From contig JAUIKS010000009.1 in assembly GCA_030430565.1 (NCBI GenBank), forward strand, positions 248,001-312,000: a stretch of 64,000 bases of DNA. The letters are read 5' to 3'. Below are positions 17,167-28,661 of this stretch, piece after piece. How positions within the stretch are numbered: position 1 is the first letter of the stretch; the number at the start of each line of letters is the position of its first letter. The stretch comes from Polyangia bacterium. Its GTDB lineage: Bacteria > Myxococcota_A > Polyangia > Nannocystales > Nannocystaceae. The notes beneath the pieces were generated by a model, which saw nothing but the letters and a program-made list of their open reading frames with translations, made no database searches and had not been told where the DNA came from. A program made the translations under genes and the position numbers.

Positions 17167-17898
17167 ATGCCCCTCTCGCTTGAAGAAGAGTGGACCGTCG
17201 TGGCGAGCGGCTTGATCGCGCACGCCGACGAGATCCTCGAGCGCGGTGAGTGGGACACTATCCTCAGCTTCCTCGGCGACTCGCTCTCTGTCGAAGAGCG
17301 TGAGACCTGGCTCGAAGTACTGGCCGATCAGGGGCTCCTGGAGGACCGCTACGCGGCGCTCGTCGATCCCCCGGCAGAGTTCGTGGACGAGCTGCTGCGC
17401 CGCTGCTGGCGGGTCGCGCTGGCCGACGGCGAGGGCTCGGATATCGAGGAGAGCGTACATGACCGTATCGCCATGCGGCTCGACGCCGACCTCGATCGCG
17501 TCGACGCGCTGCGGCGCAAGTGGACGAGCGACGCCGAGGCCAAGGCGGCCGCGACGCTCGCGCTCGCGGCGGTCTTCGTGAACCTCGACGGCGTTCTCGA
17601 CTTCCACGAGGCGGTCCACTTCGACGAGCTCCTCGGGCGATCTCCCGTGCCGATCGGACGTCGCGTCGAGCTCGCGGCCTTGCTCAACGATCCGCCAAGT
17701 GTCGACGACGTCGTGGCGCAGCTTAATCAATTGACGCTCGGTGAACGTCTCGAGGCGCTCGGTGAGCTGGTTCCGCTGGTCCGCGCCAGCCTCCGCAAAC
17801 AGGAGGAGCAGGCGGCCTTTGTCAACGTGATGACCCGGGCCGGCGTTCAGGGTGAAGCTGCAGAGAAGCTGATCGCGTCCGCGTCGGCGGCGAGCTGA
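17167..17898 (+). CDS. Helical protein of unknown function, TerB-like middle region
   Basis: A 243-residue acidic, all-helical cytoplasmic protein, starting at the ATG at 17167 (the frame is open further left but the residues there look random). The stretch ALADGEGSDIEESVHDRIAM, followed by an evenly spaced helical region, resembles TerB/tellurite-resistance-like helical bundles, where an acidic loop follows the first helix. This similarity is by eye only. The C-terminal part (LNQLTLGERLEALGELVPLV) is a probable amphipathic helix pair. No signal peptide and no membrane span. It stands alone between sppA and rpoD, with a 234-base gap to its left. Function not recognised. Confidence 0.75.
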   Translation: MPLSLEEEWTVVASGLIAHADEILERGEWDTILSFLGDSLSVEERETWLEVLADQGLLEDRYAALVDPPAEFVDELLRRCWRVALADGEGSDIEESVHDRIAMRLDADLDRVDALRRKWTSDAEAKAAATLALAAVFVNLDGVLDFHEAVHFDELLGRSPVPIGRRVELAALLNDPPSVDDVVAQLNQLTLGERLEALGELVPLVRASLRKQEEQAAFVNVMTRAGVQGEAAEKLIASASAAS

Positions 17899-18479
17899 AC
17901 CGGCGAGATCAGGCCCATCGGCGGCCCGCACTGTGCGGCGCGTACCCCGGCATACCGGCGCGTCACGATGGATCGTGACACTTCGAAGCGAGGGACCTCA
18001 CCACGAGTGACGGAGGCGACTTGTCGGTCGCAATCCGACACCGCGAAATCCCTCAGTTTCGCGGGTTTTCGCGGCTTTCTGGCCGATCTTGGAGACAAAC
18101 GGAGAACTTTCTCTCGCGACGCGGGATAGCGCGAAGGCGTGTTTTCGCCACCGACGTCGCTCGGTTGTGCCAAACTACGCTCTCCAGGGCGGCGCAGCGC
18201 ACGTGTCGGACACCGCGTGTTCGCTTCGCTCCTTCCGAACTCTTCTCGAACTCTTCTCGAACTCTGTTCGATCAGTCCTCTATCCCGTCCGATCAATCTC
18301 GCATTTCTTTCGCTTTGCATCCTCGCATCGCACCGACGTTCACGCGTATCCGGTTCGCGGGCTTTGTCCCGGGGCCGCTGACGTACTGAATTTCGGACCA
18401 CGAACCGGCTGCGCTCGGCTCGCGCCCGAGTCGCCGCCGCACGATCGCCCTGGAGCACACACAAAGGTCAGGTCCTTGC
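17899..18479. promoter_or_regulatory. 581-base region upstream of rpoD
   Basis: No gene is supported here. The region is visibly less G+C-rich than its neighbours. It contains three tandem copies of an 11-base unit (CGAACTCTTCT at 18236-18246 and 18247-18257, CGAACTCTGTT at 18258-18268). The last copy makes the inverted repeat CGAAC-TCT-GTTCG at 18258-18270, which resembles but does not match a Gram-positive LexA box. TTTCGCGGGTTTTCGCGG at 18057-18074 contains a short direct repeat (TTTCGCGG). The region presumably carries the rpoD promoter or promoters; exact boxes cannot be fixed by eye. Confidence 0.4.
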
Positions 18480-20240
<1,761 letters not shown>

Positions 20241-20249
20241 GCGGCGGCG

Positions 20250-20837
20250 TCACTCGCCAACGTCACCCGGGCGTCCGCGGTACCCGTAGCCGACCGGGCG
20301 CGGCTCCCAGCGCGCGCAGCTGTGCCAGTCGTCGACCCAGCTGCGCTCGATCGCGGCGGTGACCCACTTGCGCTCGCGCGCGGAGCCCTGGGTCGCGATC
20401 TGGTGGTACTCGTCCGCGCGCTCGACGAAGCAGGCGAGGTTGCCCCAGCCCGTGTTCGGCTCGACGTCGCTCCAGCGGCAGAAGAAGCAGGCGCGCGGCG
20501 TCGCGTCGCCCGGCAGGCGCGCGGCGAGCTCCCACAGCGCGCGCTCCTCATCGAGATGCTCCTTTGTGCAGATCCGGCGCCCGCCCGCGACCGCCGCGGC
20601 GCGGTAGCGGACGCGCCCGTCGACGCGGCGCAGCTCGAGCGCGAAGCGCCCGAAGTCGAGGGTCACCCCGCGGCGCGGATCGACGACCGCCATGTCGAGC
20701 ACCTCGTCGAGCAGATCGAAGCCGTGCGTCGCGCCGTCGATGTCGACGAGGTACGCCTCGTCGCGCGCCTCGTCGGCCACGCGGGCCAGGTGCGCGCGGC
20801 CGTCGATGCGCAGCGAGAACGGCGAGTCCGAGTACAC
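20250..20837 (-). CDS. Cysteine-motif protein of unknown function
   Basis: A 195-residue soluble protein with a GTG start. The C-terminal half carries a cysteine pair and conserved-looking aromatic block, [20 protein letters not shown], then [10 protein letters not shown], followed by several Trp residues ([20 protein letters not shown]). This spacing (CFFCxWSDxxPNTGxGxLxCF) looks like a small metal-binding or redox motif and recalls uncharacterised proteins of actinobacteria and myxobacteria, but I cannot name the family. The N-terminal half ([14 protein letters not shown]) looks like a beta-rich domain. No signal peptide. It lies 18 bases downstream of the LamG lipoprotein gene on the same strand and may be co-transcribed with it. 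Confidence 0.75.
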   Translation of the reverse strand: MYSDSPFSLRIDGRAHLARVADEARDEAYLVDIDGATHGFDLLDEVLDMAVVDPRRGVTLDFGRFALELRRVDGRVRYRAAAVAGGRRICTKEHLDEERALWELAARLPGDATPRACFFCRWSDVEPNTGWGNLACFVERADEYHQIATQGSARERKWVTAAIERSWVDDWHSCARWEPRPVGYGYRGRPGDVGE

Positions 20838-20855
20838 GGGGCGCTGCGCTCCTGG

Positions 20856-22151
20856 CTACTCGGCGCAGTGGAGCGCGCGCGCGTGCGCGGCGATCTCGAG
20901 GTCGTCGAGCACGCGGTCGTAGACCGCGACGACGTCGAGGCTGCCGCCGAGGCGCTGGGTGGGGTCGAAGCCGCCGCCCAGCCAGTCTTGATCTTGCCCA
21001 AAGACCAGGGTGCCCGGGTCGACGCTCGCCCCGGCCGCGAAGGCGAGGGTGCGCTCGCGCGCGCCGTTGACGTAGACGCGCAGCACCCCGAAGGTCGACC
21101 AGCTGATCGCGAGGTGCGTCCACGCGTCCATCGGGAACGTGACGCCGGTCGAGAGGCCTTGGTTCTCCATGAGCACGTCGAGCCCCGGGATCGGGGTGTC
21201 CTCGGTCTGGTAGACGAGCAAGAGCTCGTTCGCGAACTCGTCGTTGGCGGCGAGCGAGAGGATCGAGCGCTCCGGCGGCGCGAGGCCCTCGAGCTTCACG
21301 ATCAGCTCGATGGTCAGCGCCTCGGAGGGGAACTCCTCGAGCGTGACGAGCGCGTGCGCGTCCTCGGCCGTGAACGCGGCGCCGTGGTCGTCGGGCGCGG
21401 TCGCGCCCGGCTGCTGCAGCGTGACGTCGTGGTAGCTGCCGGCGACGCCCGTGATGTCCTCGACCAGCGCGTCACCGCCGTCCTCGTCGAAGCGCCACAG
21501 GTAGGTCGGCGCGGGGTTGAGCAGGGTGTCGGCGGTGCAGGGATCGCAGCGGGTCGGCGCGACCTCGCGGTCCGGCGCGTAGTAGTCCTCGCAGTCGACG
21601 GCGCAGCTGCCGAAGGTGCAGCTCGCGACGCCGTGGGACGCGGGGGGCGGGCAGGCGAGGGCACAGAAGCCGCAGTTGCTGGGGTCGCCGCGCAGGTCGA
21701 TGCAGGCGCCGTCGCACAGCGAGGTGCCCTCGCCGCAGGCCGCGACGCAGGCGCCGCTCGTGCACACCTGGTCGCTGGGGCAGGCGTTGAAGCACGCGCC
21801 GCAGTGGTCCCGATCCGCGATGAGGTCGACGCACTCGTCCGCGCAGGCCGAGAGCCCCTGGCAGTCGACCGGCGTGGTCGTCGGGCCGCTCGTCGCGGTC
21901 ACGGTCGTGGTCGCGTCGCCGCTGTCGGTGTCGGTGTCGCTGTCGGTCGCCTCGGGCTCGCCGCAGTAGCCGTCGCGGCAGCGCAGCGCGGCGCCCAGCG
22001 GCTCGCAGTCGAGGTCGGCCGCGCAGGGCGTCAGCATCAGTGAGTGCTCCGGGACGCCGCAGGCCGCCAGCGACACGATCGCCGCGAGCCCGCGTTGGAC
22101 GCGACGGGCTGCGAGCGCGCGCGCGTATCGTCGAGGCGGTGACGCGGGCAT
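20856..22151 (-). CDS. Cys-rich lipoprotein with C-terminal LamG-like domain
   Basis: A 431-residue protein with a lipoprotein signal ending in IVSLAAC-G (Cys about residue 31). Residues about 40-70 hold a Cys-rich piece (CAADLDCEPLGAALRCRDGY), then a Thr/Asp linker (TDSDTDTDSGDATTTVT). Residues about 95-200 carry disulfide-rich repeats (CVDLIADRDHCGACFNACPS; CIDLRGDPSNCGFCALACPP), a pattern common in myxobacterial surface proteins. The C-terminal about 210 residues are a concanavalin A/LamG-like domain (AFTAEDAHALVTLEEFPSEA; WTHLAISWSTFGVLRVYVNG; LGGSLDVVAVYDRVLDDLEI). It is expected on the cell surface or in the periplasm, binding glycans or proteins. Confidence 0.88.
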   Translation of the reverse strand: MPASPPRRYARALAARRVQRGLAAIVSLAACGVPEHSLMLTPCAADLDCEPLGAALRCRDGYCGEPEATDSDTDTDSGDATTTVTATSGPTTTPVDCQGLSACADECVDLIADRDHCGACFNACPSDQVCTSGACVAACGEGTSLCDGACIDLRGDPSNCGFCALACPPPASHGVASCTFGSCAVDCEDYYAPDREVAPTRCDPCTADTLLNPAPTYLWRFDEDGGDALVEDITGVAGSYHDVTLQQPGATAPDDHGAAFTAEDAHALVTLEEFPSEALTIELIVKLEGLAPPERSILSLAANDEFANELLLVYQTEDTPIPGLDVLMENQGLSTGVTFPMDAWTHLAISWSTFGVLRVYVNGARERTLAFAAGASVDPGTLVFGQDQDWLGGGFDPTQRLGGSLDVVAVYDRVLDDLEIAAHARALHCAE

Positions 22152-22250
22152 GTCGACACGGTATCAGCTTCCGACGCCGCGCCCGCGCGGGCGCGGTTTT
22201 TGCTCGACCGAGTTCGCGCGCGCGCGTATCGTTGAGGCGGCTCGGTGGGT

Positions 22251-22873
22251 ATGGGCCTGGTCCCCTTCATCGTGATCTCGCTGCTCATCGGGCTGATGAG
22301 CGTGTTCATCAGCCTCAGCGCCGGTCGTCAGGGCGCGCTGCCGCCTGCCTCCCAGCGCGCGCTCGACTTCGGCGGGCGGGCGCTGCCGGAGCGGGCGGGG
22401 GAGCGCGAGGCGAACCTCTCGCCCGGGCTCGCGCGGCTCGTGCGGGAGGGCCGAATGGTGCGGGCGGCGATGTCCGAGCCGATGCGCCGCACGGCCTCCC
22501 TCTCGGGCCGCAGCCGCCTGTTCGTGTGGTCAGGGTCGGTGCAGCTCGTCGCGGGCTCGTGGGACGCGCCCAGCGAGGTGCTCGCGCGTGAGGAGGCGGC
22601 GCAGATCGAGGCGGACGGGCTGCTCGCCGGCTACGCCGACGCGCTGCTGCAGCTCTCCGGGGTCGAGCGCGGGCGCCTGTCCGACTGCGGCTACGAGGCC
22701 GACTCGATCGCCGCGCGGATGCGCGACGCGACCGGCGACGACGCGCCGGGGATCGAGATGCTGCCGCCCCCGCCGGGGGTTCGGCGCGCCGGGGGGGCGC
22801 TCAAGCGCTACACGGCCGCGCTCGAGACGATCAGCGGGATCGAGTGGGCGCTGCTGCAGGGCGACGGGGCGGT

Positions 22874-22883
<10 letters not shown>
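22251..22883 (+). CDS. Single-span membrane protein of unknown function
   Basis: A 210-residue protein with an N-terminal membrane anchor (LVPFIVISLLIGLMSVFISL) and a soluble remainder that has no motif I recognise. It could start at the ATG at 22251 or the in-frame GTG six bases upstream; the ATG is chosen. A short Pro-rich segment (LPPPPGVRR) lies near the C-terminus. The gene is divergent from the LamG lipoprotein gene and its last 10 bases overlap the convergent gene on its right. The coding frame has the strong third-position G/C bias expected of a real gene here, but no function can be assigned. Confidence 0.7.
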
Positions 22884-24370
<1,487 letters not shown>

Positions 24371-24459
24371 CGCGGTGATGGTAGACCGCCGCGGGGGCGC
24401 TCTGCACGGGTTTGCGCCGTCTCCGGCCGCGCGGCATAACCGGCCCGCGAGGATGTGAC

Positions 24460-25533
24460 ATGCGGGTCAAGTACGACACGAGCGATTCACGGAGCCGGAG
24501 CAGGAGCCGGAGCAGGAGCCGGAGCTGGACTGGGGCGCTGCTCGGCGCGCTGGTGACCGCCTGCGGCCCCGGGGGCGAGGCGCCCGCGAAGGCGAAGGCG
24601 CAGCCAGAGACGGAGACGAAGACGAAGACGAAGACGAAGACGAGCCCCGACGCGAAGGCCGGCGCGGACGCGAAGGCGAGCCCGCCCGCGGCCAAGGCCG
24701 ACGTCGCGCTGACCGTGCAGGAGGTCGGCTTCATGACCCCGGAGTCGGCGCTGCACGACCCGACCTCGGACCTCTACCTCGTCAGCAACATCGAGGGCGG
24801 CCCCGCCGAGGAGGACGGCAACGGCTTCATCTCGCGGGTGAGCACCGACGGCGCCGTCCCGAACCTCAAGTGGATCGACGGCTTCGGCGACGGCGTCACG
24901 CTCAACGCCCCCAAGGGCATGGCGATCGTCGGCGAGACGCTCTACGTCGCCGACATCGATCATGTCCGAAAGTTCGATCGTCGTGCGGGCACGCCGGCCG
25001 GCGCGATCAAGATCGAGGGCGCGAAGTTCCTCAACGACGTCGCGCCGGCGCTCGTCGAGGACGAGGGCGCCGCGGTCTACGTCTCGGACACGGCCGACGA
25101 CGTGGTCTACAGGATCGGGGCGGACGACGCGGTCACGCCGATGGTCCGCGGCGAGGCGCTCGCCGGGCCCAACGGGCTGTGCGCGAGCCCGCATGGTTTG
25201 ATCATGGTCAATCGCGCAGGTGGCGTGTTTCGCCTGGGCGCCGGGGGGCCGCAGCGGCTGGCGACGGCGCCGGCCGGCGGGCTCGACGGCGTGGTCGCCT
25301 GGGAGGCGGGCGGCGGCCTCTTGGTGTCGTCGTGGGAGGGCGAGGCGGTCTACCGCGTGGACCTGTCCGCTGGAGCAGAGACGCCCGCGGCGGTGACGAC
25401 GATCTTCGGCGCGGGCGAGGGCGGCGCGCTCGTGTCGCCGGCGGACATCGGCTTCGACGCCCGGCGCCAGCGCCTGCTGATCCCGCAATTCAAGGAGAAC
25501 AAGCTGCTGATCCGCCCGGTCGCGGCGCCGTAG
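24460..25533 (+). CDS. Lipoprotein with SMP-30/gluconolactonase-like beta-propeller
   Basis: A 357-residue protein beginning at the ATG at 24460. The N-terminus contains five to six Arg-Ser dipeptides, then a hydrophobic stretch with the lipobox LGALVTAC-G. A Lys-Thr repeat linker (TETKTKTKTKTSP) and an Ala/Lys-rich spacer follow. The rest is a six-bladed propeller-like domain of the SMP-30/NHL type (LHDPTSDLYLVSNIEGGP; APKGMAIVGETLYVADIDHV; VYVSDTADDVVYRIG; GPNGLCASPHGLIMVN; SPADIGFDARRQRLLIPQFK). Proteins of this group bind calcium and may hydrolyse lactones or act as binding scaffolds; catalytic residues cannot be confirmed by eye. It is convergent with the next gene, 6 bases away, and divergent from the surface protein gene on its left. 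Confidence 0.88.
   Translation: MRVKYDTSDSRSRSRSRSRSRSWTGALLGALVTACGPGGEAPAKAKAQPETETKTKTKTKTSPDAKAGADAKASPPAAKADVALTVQEVGFMTPESALHDPTSDLYLVSNIEGGPAEEDGNGFISRVSTDGAVPNLKWIDGFGDGVTLNAPKGMAIVGETLYVADIDHVRKFDRRAGTPAGAIKIEGAKFLNDVAPALVEDEGAAVYVSDTADDVVYRIGADDAVTPMVRGEALAGPNGLCASPHGLIMVNRAGGVFRLGAGGPQRLATAPAGGLDGVVAWEAGGGLLVSSWEGEAVYRVDLSAGAETPAAVTTIFGAGEGGALVSPADIGFDARRQRLLIPQFKENKLLIRPVAAP
24489..24528. repeat. Tandem repeat encoding Arg-Ser dipeptides
   Basis: Alternating units GGAGCC and GGAGCA, about six copies, encode the (RS)n run upstream of the lipoprotein signal. The six-base unit preserves the reading frame. It lies before the hydrophobic core of the signal sequence, so copy number would change only the positive n-region. 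Confidence 0.85.
24605..24644. repeat. Tandem repeat encoding Lys-Thr dipeptides
   Basis: Repeated GAAGACGAA-type units (six-base period AAGACG) encode TETKTKTKTKT directly after the lipid-anchored Cys, giving a charged tether between anchor and propeller. Frame-neutral unit length, likely variable between strains. Confidence 0.85.
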
Positions 25534-25539
25534 GGGCGC

Positions 25540-26391
25540 TCAGCCGCGCCCGTCGTAGGGCCAGCAGCCGCTCTCCTCGTTGTCGACCGCGACCGTGACG
25601 AGCTCGATCGCCGGGAGCTCGAGCTCGACCACCGGCAGCGTGAACTCGAGCGGCTCCGGGAAGAGGTCGCAGGGCAGCTCGCCGGCCTCGACCGGATCGC
25701 CGGGCAGCGCGCCTGGCTCGAGCTCCGCCCAGTACGCGTAGTGGCGCTGACGCTCCCCGTAGCCGCAGCCGATGAAGCAGCGGCACTCGGTGTACTCGCG
25801 GCGATCGAGCTGCGGCTTTAAAAGCGCGACCACGAGGGCGCCGTCCTCGTCGCGCGCGAGCACGCCCGTCGGATCGATCGTCGCGTGGACGTCGAGGCCG
25901 GCGCAGCGGGTCGAGGCCACCGCGCCGAGGAACACGCTGCGCAGCACTCGGCAGTTGTGACCGGTTCGGGCCTCCGTGGAGGTCTGGACCATGACGGTGC
26001 CGATCGCGTGCCCGGGCGGGTCGCCGTCGAGCCGGTAGGGGCGACGGAGCTCGAGCAGTCGATCGTAGCTCCCGAGCGGCCGGAGGCCGCGCGCCTCGAG
26101 CGCGCGACGGAGGGACTGCTCGTTGAAGTCGTGCGCGCAGCTGATGTCGTCCGCCAGCTGAGCGCGGCGCGCCACGCAGCGGCGCTCGGCGAGCCCGGGC
26201 GGTGGAGGTGTCTCTCCGGGCATGTCGTCGACGAACCAGCGCGCGTAGGTCGTGGTCTCGGGCGGCGCGGGCCTGCACGCGGCGCGGGGCTCGACGGGGA
26301 GCTCGCGGCGCCCCCGCGAGGCGACGCCGCAGGCGAGGCCGAGCGCGGCGCAGGCCAGCGTCGACATCGCGGTGGAGCTCGCGCGGCGCAT
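25540..26391 (-). CDS. Predicted lipoprotein with Cys cluster, function unknown
   Basis: A 283-residue protein whose signal sequence ends in the lipobox ALGLAC-G (Cys21). The mature part has several cysteines that could form disulfides, including the dense cluster YTECRCFIGCGYGERQ near residue 210. It shows no enzymatic motif I recognise. The C-terminal part is rich in Leu/Val/Glu strands (LEFTLPVVELELPAIELVTV). It lies 66 bases downstream of the CHAT gene on the same strand and might be transcribed with it, but its character matches the other secreted proteins of the window. Overall family not recognised. Confidence 0.78.
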   Translation of the reverse strand: MRRASSTAMSTLACAALGLACGVASRGRRELPVEPRAACRPAPPETTTYARWFVDDMPGETPPPPGLAERRCVARRAQLADDISCAHDFNEQSLRRALEARGLRPLGSYDRLLELRRPYRLDGDPPGHAIGTVMVQTSTEARTGHNCRVLRSVFLGAVASTRCAGLDVHATIDPTGVLARDEDGALVVALLKPQLDRREYTECRCFIGCGYGERQRHYAYWAELEPGALPGDPVEAGELPCDLFPEPLEFTLPVVELELPAIELVTVAVDNEESGCWPYDGRG

Positions 26392-26457
26392 CCCGGTGAT
26401 CGTAGTCAGGATGCGGAGCGCGCTCCACCGCGAAATTGGCGGAGGATGACGCGCGCG

Positions 26458-28287
26458 CTACAGCTCGCCGCCGAGCGCGTCGATCAGCCGCGCGCCTGGC
26501 TCTCCGTACAGGACCATGCTGGCCCAGCTGATGTCGAACAGCCCGAAGCCGGTGGTCGCCTTGGCCCGGCACGCGCGCTCGGTCGCGGCGCGGGCGGTGT
26601 GCAGCGCGACGCCGAGCGTCGAGCGGCGCAGCATCAGCTCGCGGTAGAAGCTCGTCGCGAACAGCCGCCCCGGCTCGTCCGCGATCGGCCACAGCGGCGC
26701 GATGTAGGCCTCGACGCCTTGGTTGATGCAGGCGGTCGCGAGGCCGAAGACGTCGCCGGTGTACAGCGAGCTCGGCCTGTCGGAGCTCATGCCGGCGTCG
26801 CAGGCGTTCGCGTAGATGAGCCACGGCGGCGAGTTTGACCACGCGAAGGTGTTTCGCAGCTCGCTGGCCCACAGCGGCCCGTCGCTCAGCAGCCACGCGC
26901 TGCGCTCGGGGTGATTTGGGTAGAAGACGCCGTGCCCGGCGAAGTGCACGATGTCGTAGCCGCGGTCGCGCAGCAGGCGGCGCATGGCCGCGCGCGTCAG
27001 CGTGGTGTGGATGAAGACGTCGCGGTCGCGGCGGAAGTCCATGGCTGGGCCGAACTCGCGCGAGAGCTCCTCGAACAGCGCCGCGACCTCCTCGGCCTCG
27101 GCGCGCGCGCCCGTGAGCTGGGCGCTGGCGGGGTAGGGCGGGTGCAGCCGGGGGTCACCCACGATCAGCACGCGCAGCGGGTCGGTGTCGCGCTGCTCCG
27201 GCGGGATGACGCGGGTCGAGTCGGTCCAGACCTGACGGCCGATAGCGAAGCGCTGGCTCAGCAGCTGCTCGCCGTCGCTCATCAGCTCCCAGGGGTAGCG
27301 CATCAGCTCGCGCGGGATCTGCAGCGCGAGGTGAATGAGGCGCCCGGGGCTCTCGCGCTCGAGCTCGGCGCGCATCAGCTCGAGCGGTCGCTTGAGGTCG
27401 CCGATGATGTCCTCGCCGAGGCTGCCGCCCATCGACTGGAGATAGTGCCACTCGGCGTCGCTCGCCGCGGCGCTGCGCAGCAGCGAGTCGAGGCCCGAGA
27501 GCGCGTCCTCGATGGCCCGCGGGTTCACGCGGCGCAGGCCCTGGGGGAGCGTCGCGTTCGACTCGCTCGAGCTCAGGCGCACGCGGTAGCGCAGGTCATC
27601 GTCGTCGAGCGTCACCGCGGCGGCGCCGCGGCCGAGGTTGTAGGGCGAGTCAGGCTCCAGCGAGAGCGTCAGCAGCGGCGGCGAGGCGAGCGAGGCGAAC
27701 TGCGCGTGGTGGGTCGCGTGTGGTCCCTCGTCGCCGCGCGGCGGCGCGCGGGTCTCCTCGGGACCCAGCGGCGCGTCGCGCTCGTCGAGCACCGCGACCA
27801 TGGGGACGGCGGTCTCGAAGTTGGCGAGCCGCTGCAGCAGCGCGCCCCGCTGCGCGCCGCTGGTGTAGCTCAGCGCGGCGCGGACCATGTCCCACAGCTG
27901 GTGGGGCCGCGAGTTGAGGAGCAGGCGCGTCGCGGTGAGCAGCGAGTAGAGGTGCACGTCTTGGTGGAAGCGCAGCTCGAGGTACTCGGGCTCGTTGAGC
28001 TGCCCGTCGAGCGGGAGGTGGACGCGGAGCTCGTCGCCGTGACCGTTGAGCTGCTCACGCAGCGCCTCGCGGGCCCGCGTGATCGCGGTCCGGATCCGGT
28101 TCAGCAGCGGCCCGCTGCGGTGGTCCGCGAGGTGTTGCTCGAGCTCGTCGAGGAAGTCTCGGAGCGGTCGACCGCGCGCCTCGAGGCGCGTCGCTCCATG
28201 CGGATCATGCGGATCATGCGGACCATGCGGACGATGCGGATCCGGGGCTGGAGGCGCCGCCGCGGGCGGAGGATCCTCCGCGATCAC
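26458..28287 (-). CDS. CHAT-domain (caspase-like) cysteine protease
   Basis: A 609-residue protein with a GTG start at 28287; no other plausible start exists upstream in frame. The N-terminus is Pro/Asp/His-rich with a short repeat (PHGPHDPHDPHG). Residues about 40-330 are helical and of unknown fold. The C-terminal half is a CHAT domain (IPRELMRYPWELMSDGEQLL; LRVLIVGDPRLHPP) with the catalytic His452 in YDIVHFAGHGVFYP and nucleophile Cys496 in WLIYANACDAGMSSDRP, followed by AYIAPLWPIADEPGRLFATS. CHAT proteases act in regulated proteolysis and in several bacterial immune systems (for example with gasdermin or type III-E CRISPR effectors). Here no gasdermin or TPR-sensor gene is adjacent; a partner, if any, is not obvious. 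The start codon lies inside the dyad array described next. Confidence 0.93.
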   Translation of the reverse strand: MIAEDPPPAAAPPAPDPHRPHGPHDPHDPHGATRLEARGRPLRDFLDELEQHLADHRSGPLLNRIRTAITRAREALREQLNGHGDELRVHLPLDGQLNEPEYLELRFHQDVHLYSLLTATRLLLNSRPHQLWDMVRAALSYTSGAQRGALLQRLANFETAVPMVAVLDERDAPLGPEETRAPPRGDEGPHATHHAQFASLASPPLLTLSLEPDSPYNLGRGAAAVTLDDDDLRYRVRLSSSESNATLPQGLRRVNPRAIEDALSGLDSLLRSAAASDAEWHYLQSMGGSLGEDIIGDLKRPLELMRAELERESPGRLIHLALQIPRELMRYPWELMSDGEQLLSQRFAIGRQVWTDSTRVIPPEQRDTDPLRVLIVGDPRLHPPYPASAQLTGARAEAEEVAALFEELSREFGPAMDFRRDRDVFIHTTLTRAAMRRLLRDRGYDIVHFAGHGVFYPNHPERSAWLLSDGPLWASELRNTFAWSNSPPWLIYANACDAGMSSDRPSSLYTGDVFGLATACINQGVEAYIAPLWPIADEPGRLFATSFYRELMLRRSTLGVALHTARAATERACRAKATTGFGLFDISWASMVLYGEPGARLIDALGGEL

Positions 28288-28655
28288 GACACCTGTCGGC
28301 GACTCATGTCCGCGGGCGACGTCTGTCGGCGACAGACGTCGTGATCACGACGTCTGTCCAATGCGACATGACAGACGTCGTGTTGGCGACAGACGTCGCG
28401 TTTTCCCGGAATTCGGACGTCTGTCAGCGACAGACGTCGTGATCACGACACCTGTCGCGCGACAGGCGTCGTGATCACGACACCTGTCACCTGACAACGA
28501 CGTCTGTCGTGTCACGCAGTGGCTCGAATATGCTCGAATTCGTGCGTTTTCGCGCCAATTTGGGCATTTGCGAGCATGCATGAGACGACAGACGTCGTGT
28601 AGCGACATTTGTCGTGTCCTATCGGACATTTGTCGTGTGAACAGGACGTCTGTCG
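28287..28655. repeat. Array of about sixteen 12-bp dyads, consensus SGACRNNYGTCS
   Basis: Non-coding DNA packed with short inverted repeats. Clear copies begin at 28287, 28317, 28330, 28348, 28369, 28387, 28415, 28428, 28446, 28460, 28478, 28498, 28586, 28603, 28624 and 28644. Typical forms are CGACACCTGTCG, CGACGTCTGTCG (or its complement CGACAGACGTCG) and CGACATTTGTCG. Start-to-start spacing is mostly 13-14, 17-18 or 20-21 bases. Several pairs are joined by GTGATCAC, producing a perfect 28-base palindrome (28331-28358) and a 40-base palindrome with one mismatch pair (28439-28478). The array begins at the start codon of the CHAT gene, so it covers that gene's promoter region. It may be an operator array, a set of structured RNA hairpins, or iteron-like sites. 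Confidence 0.85.
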
Positions 28656-28661
28656 TGTCGC

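Noticed and set aside
28287..28655. CRISPR array
   Set aside because: The repeated units are 12-base dyads in both orientations with short irregular spacing; there are no 28-37 base direct repeats with unique spacers and no cas genes.
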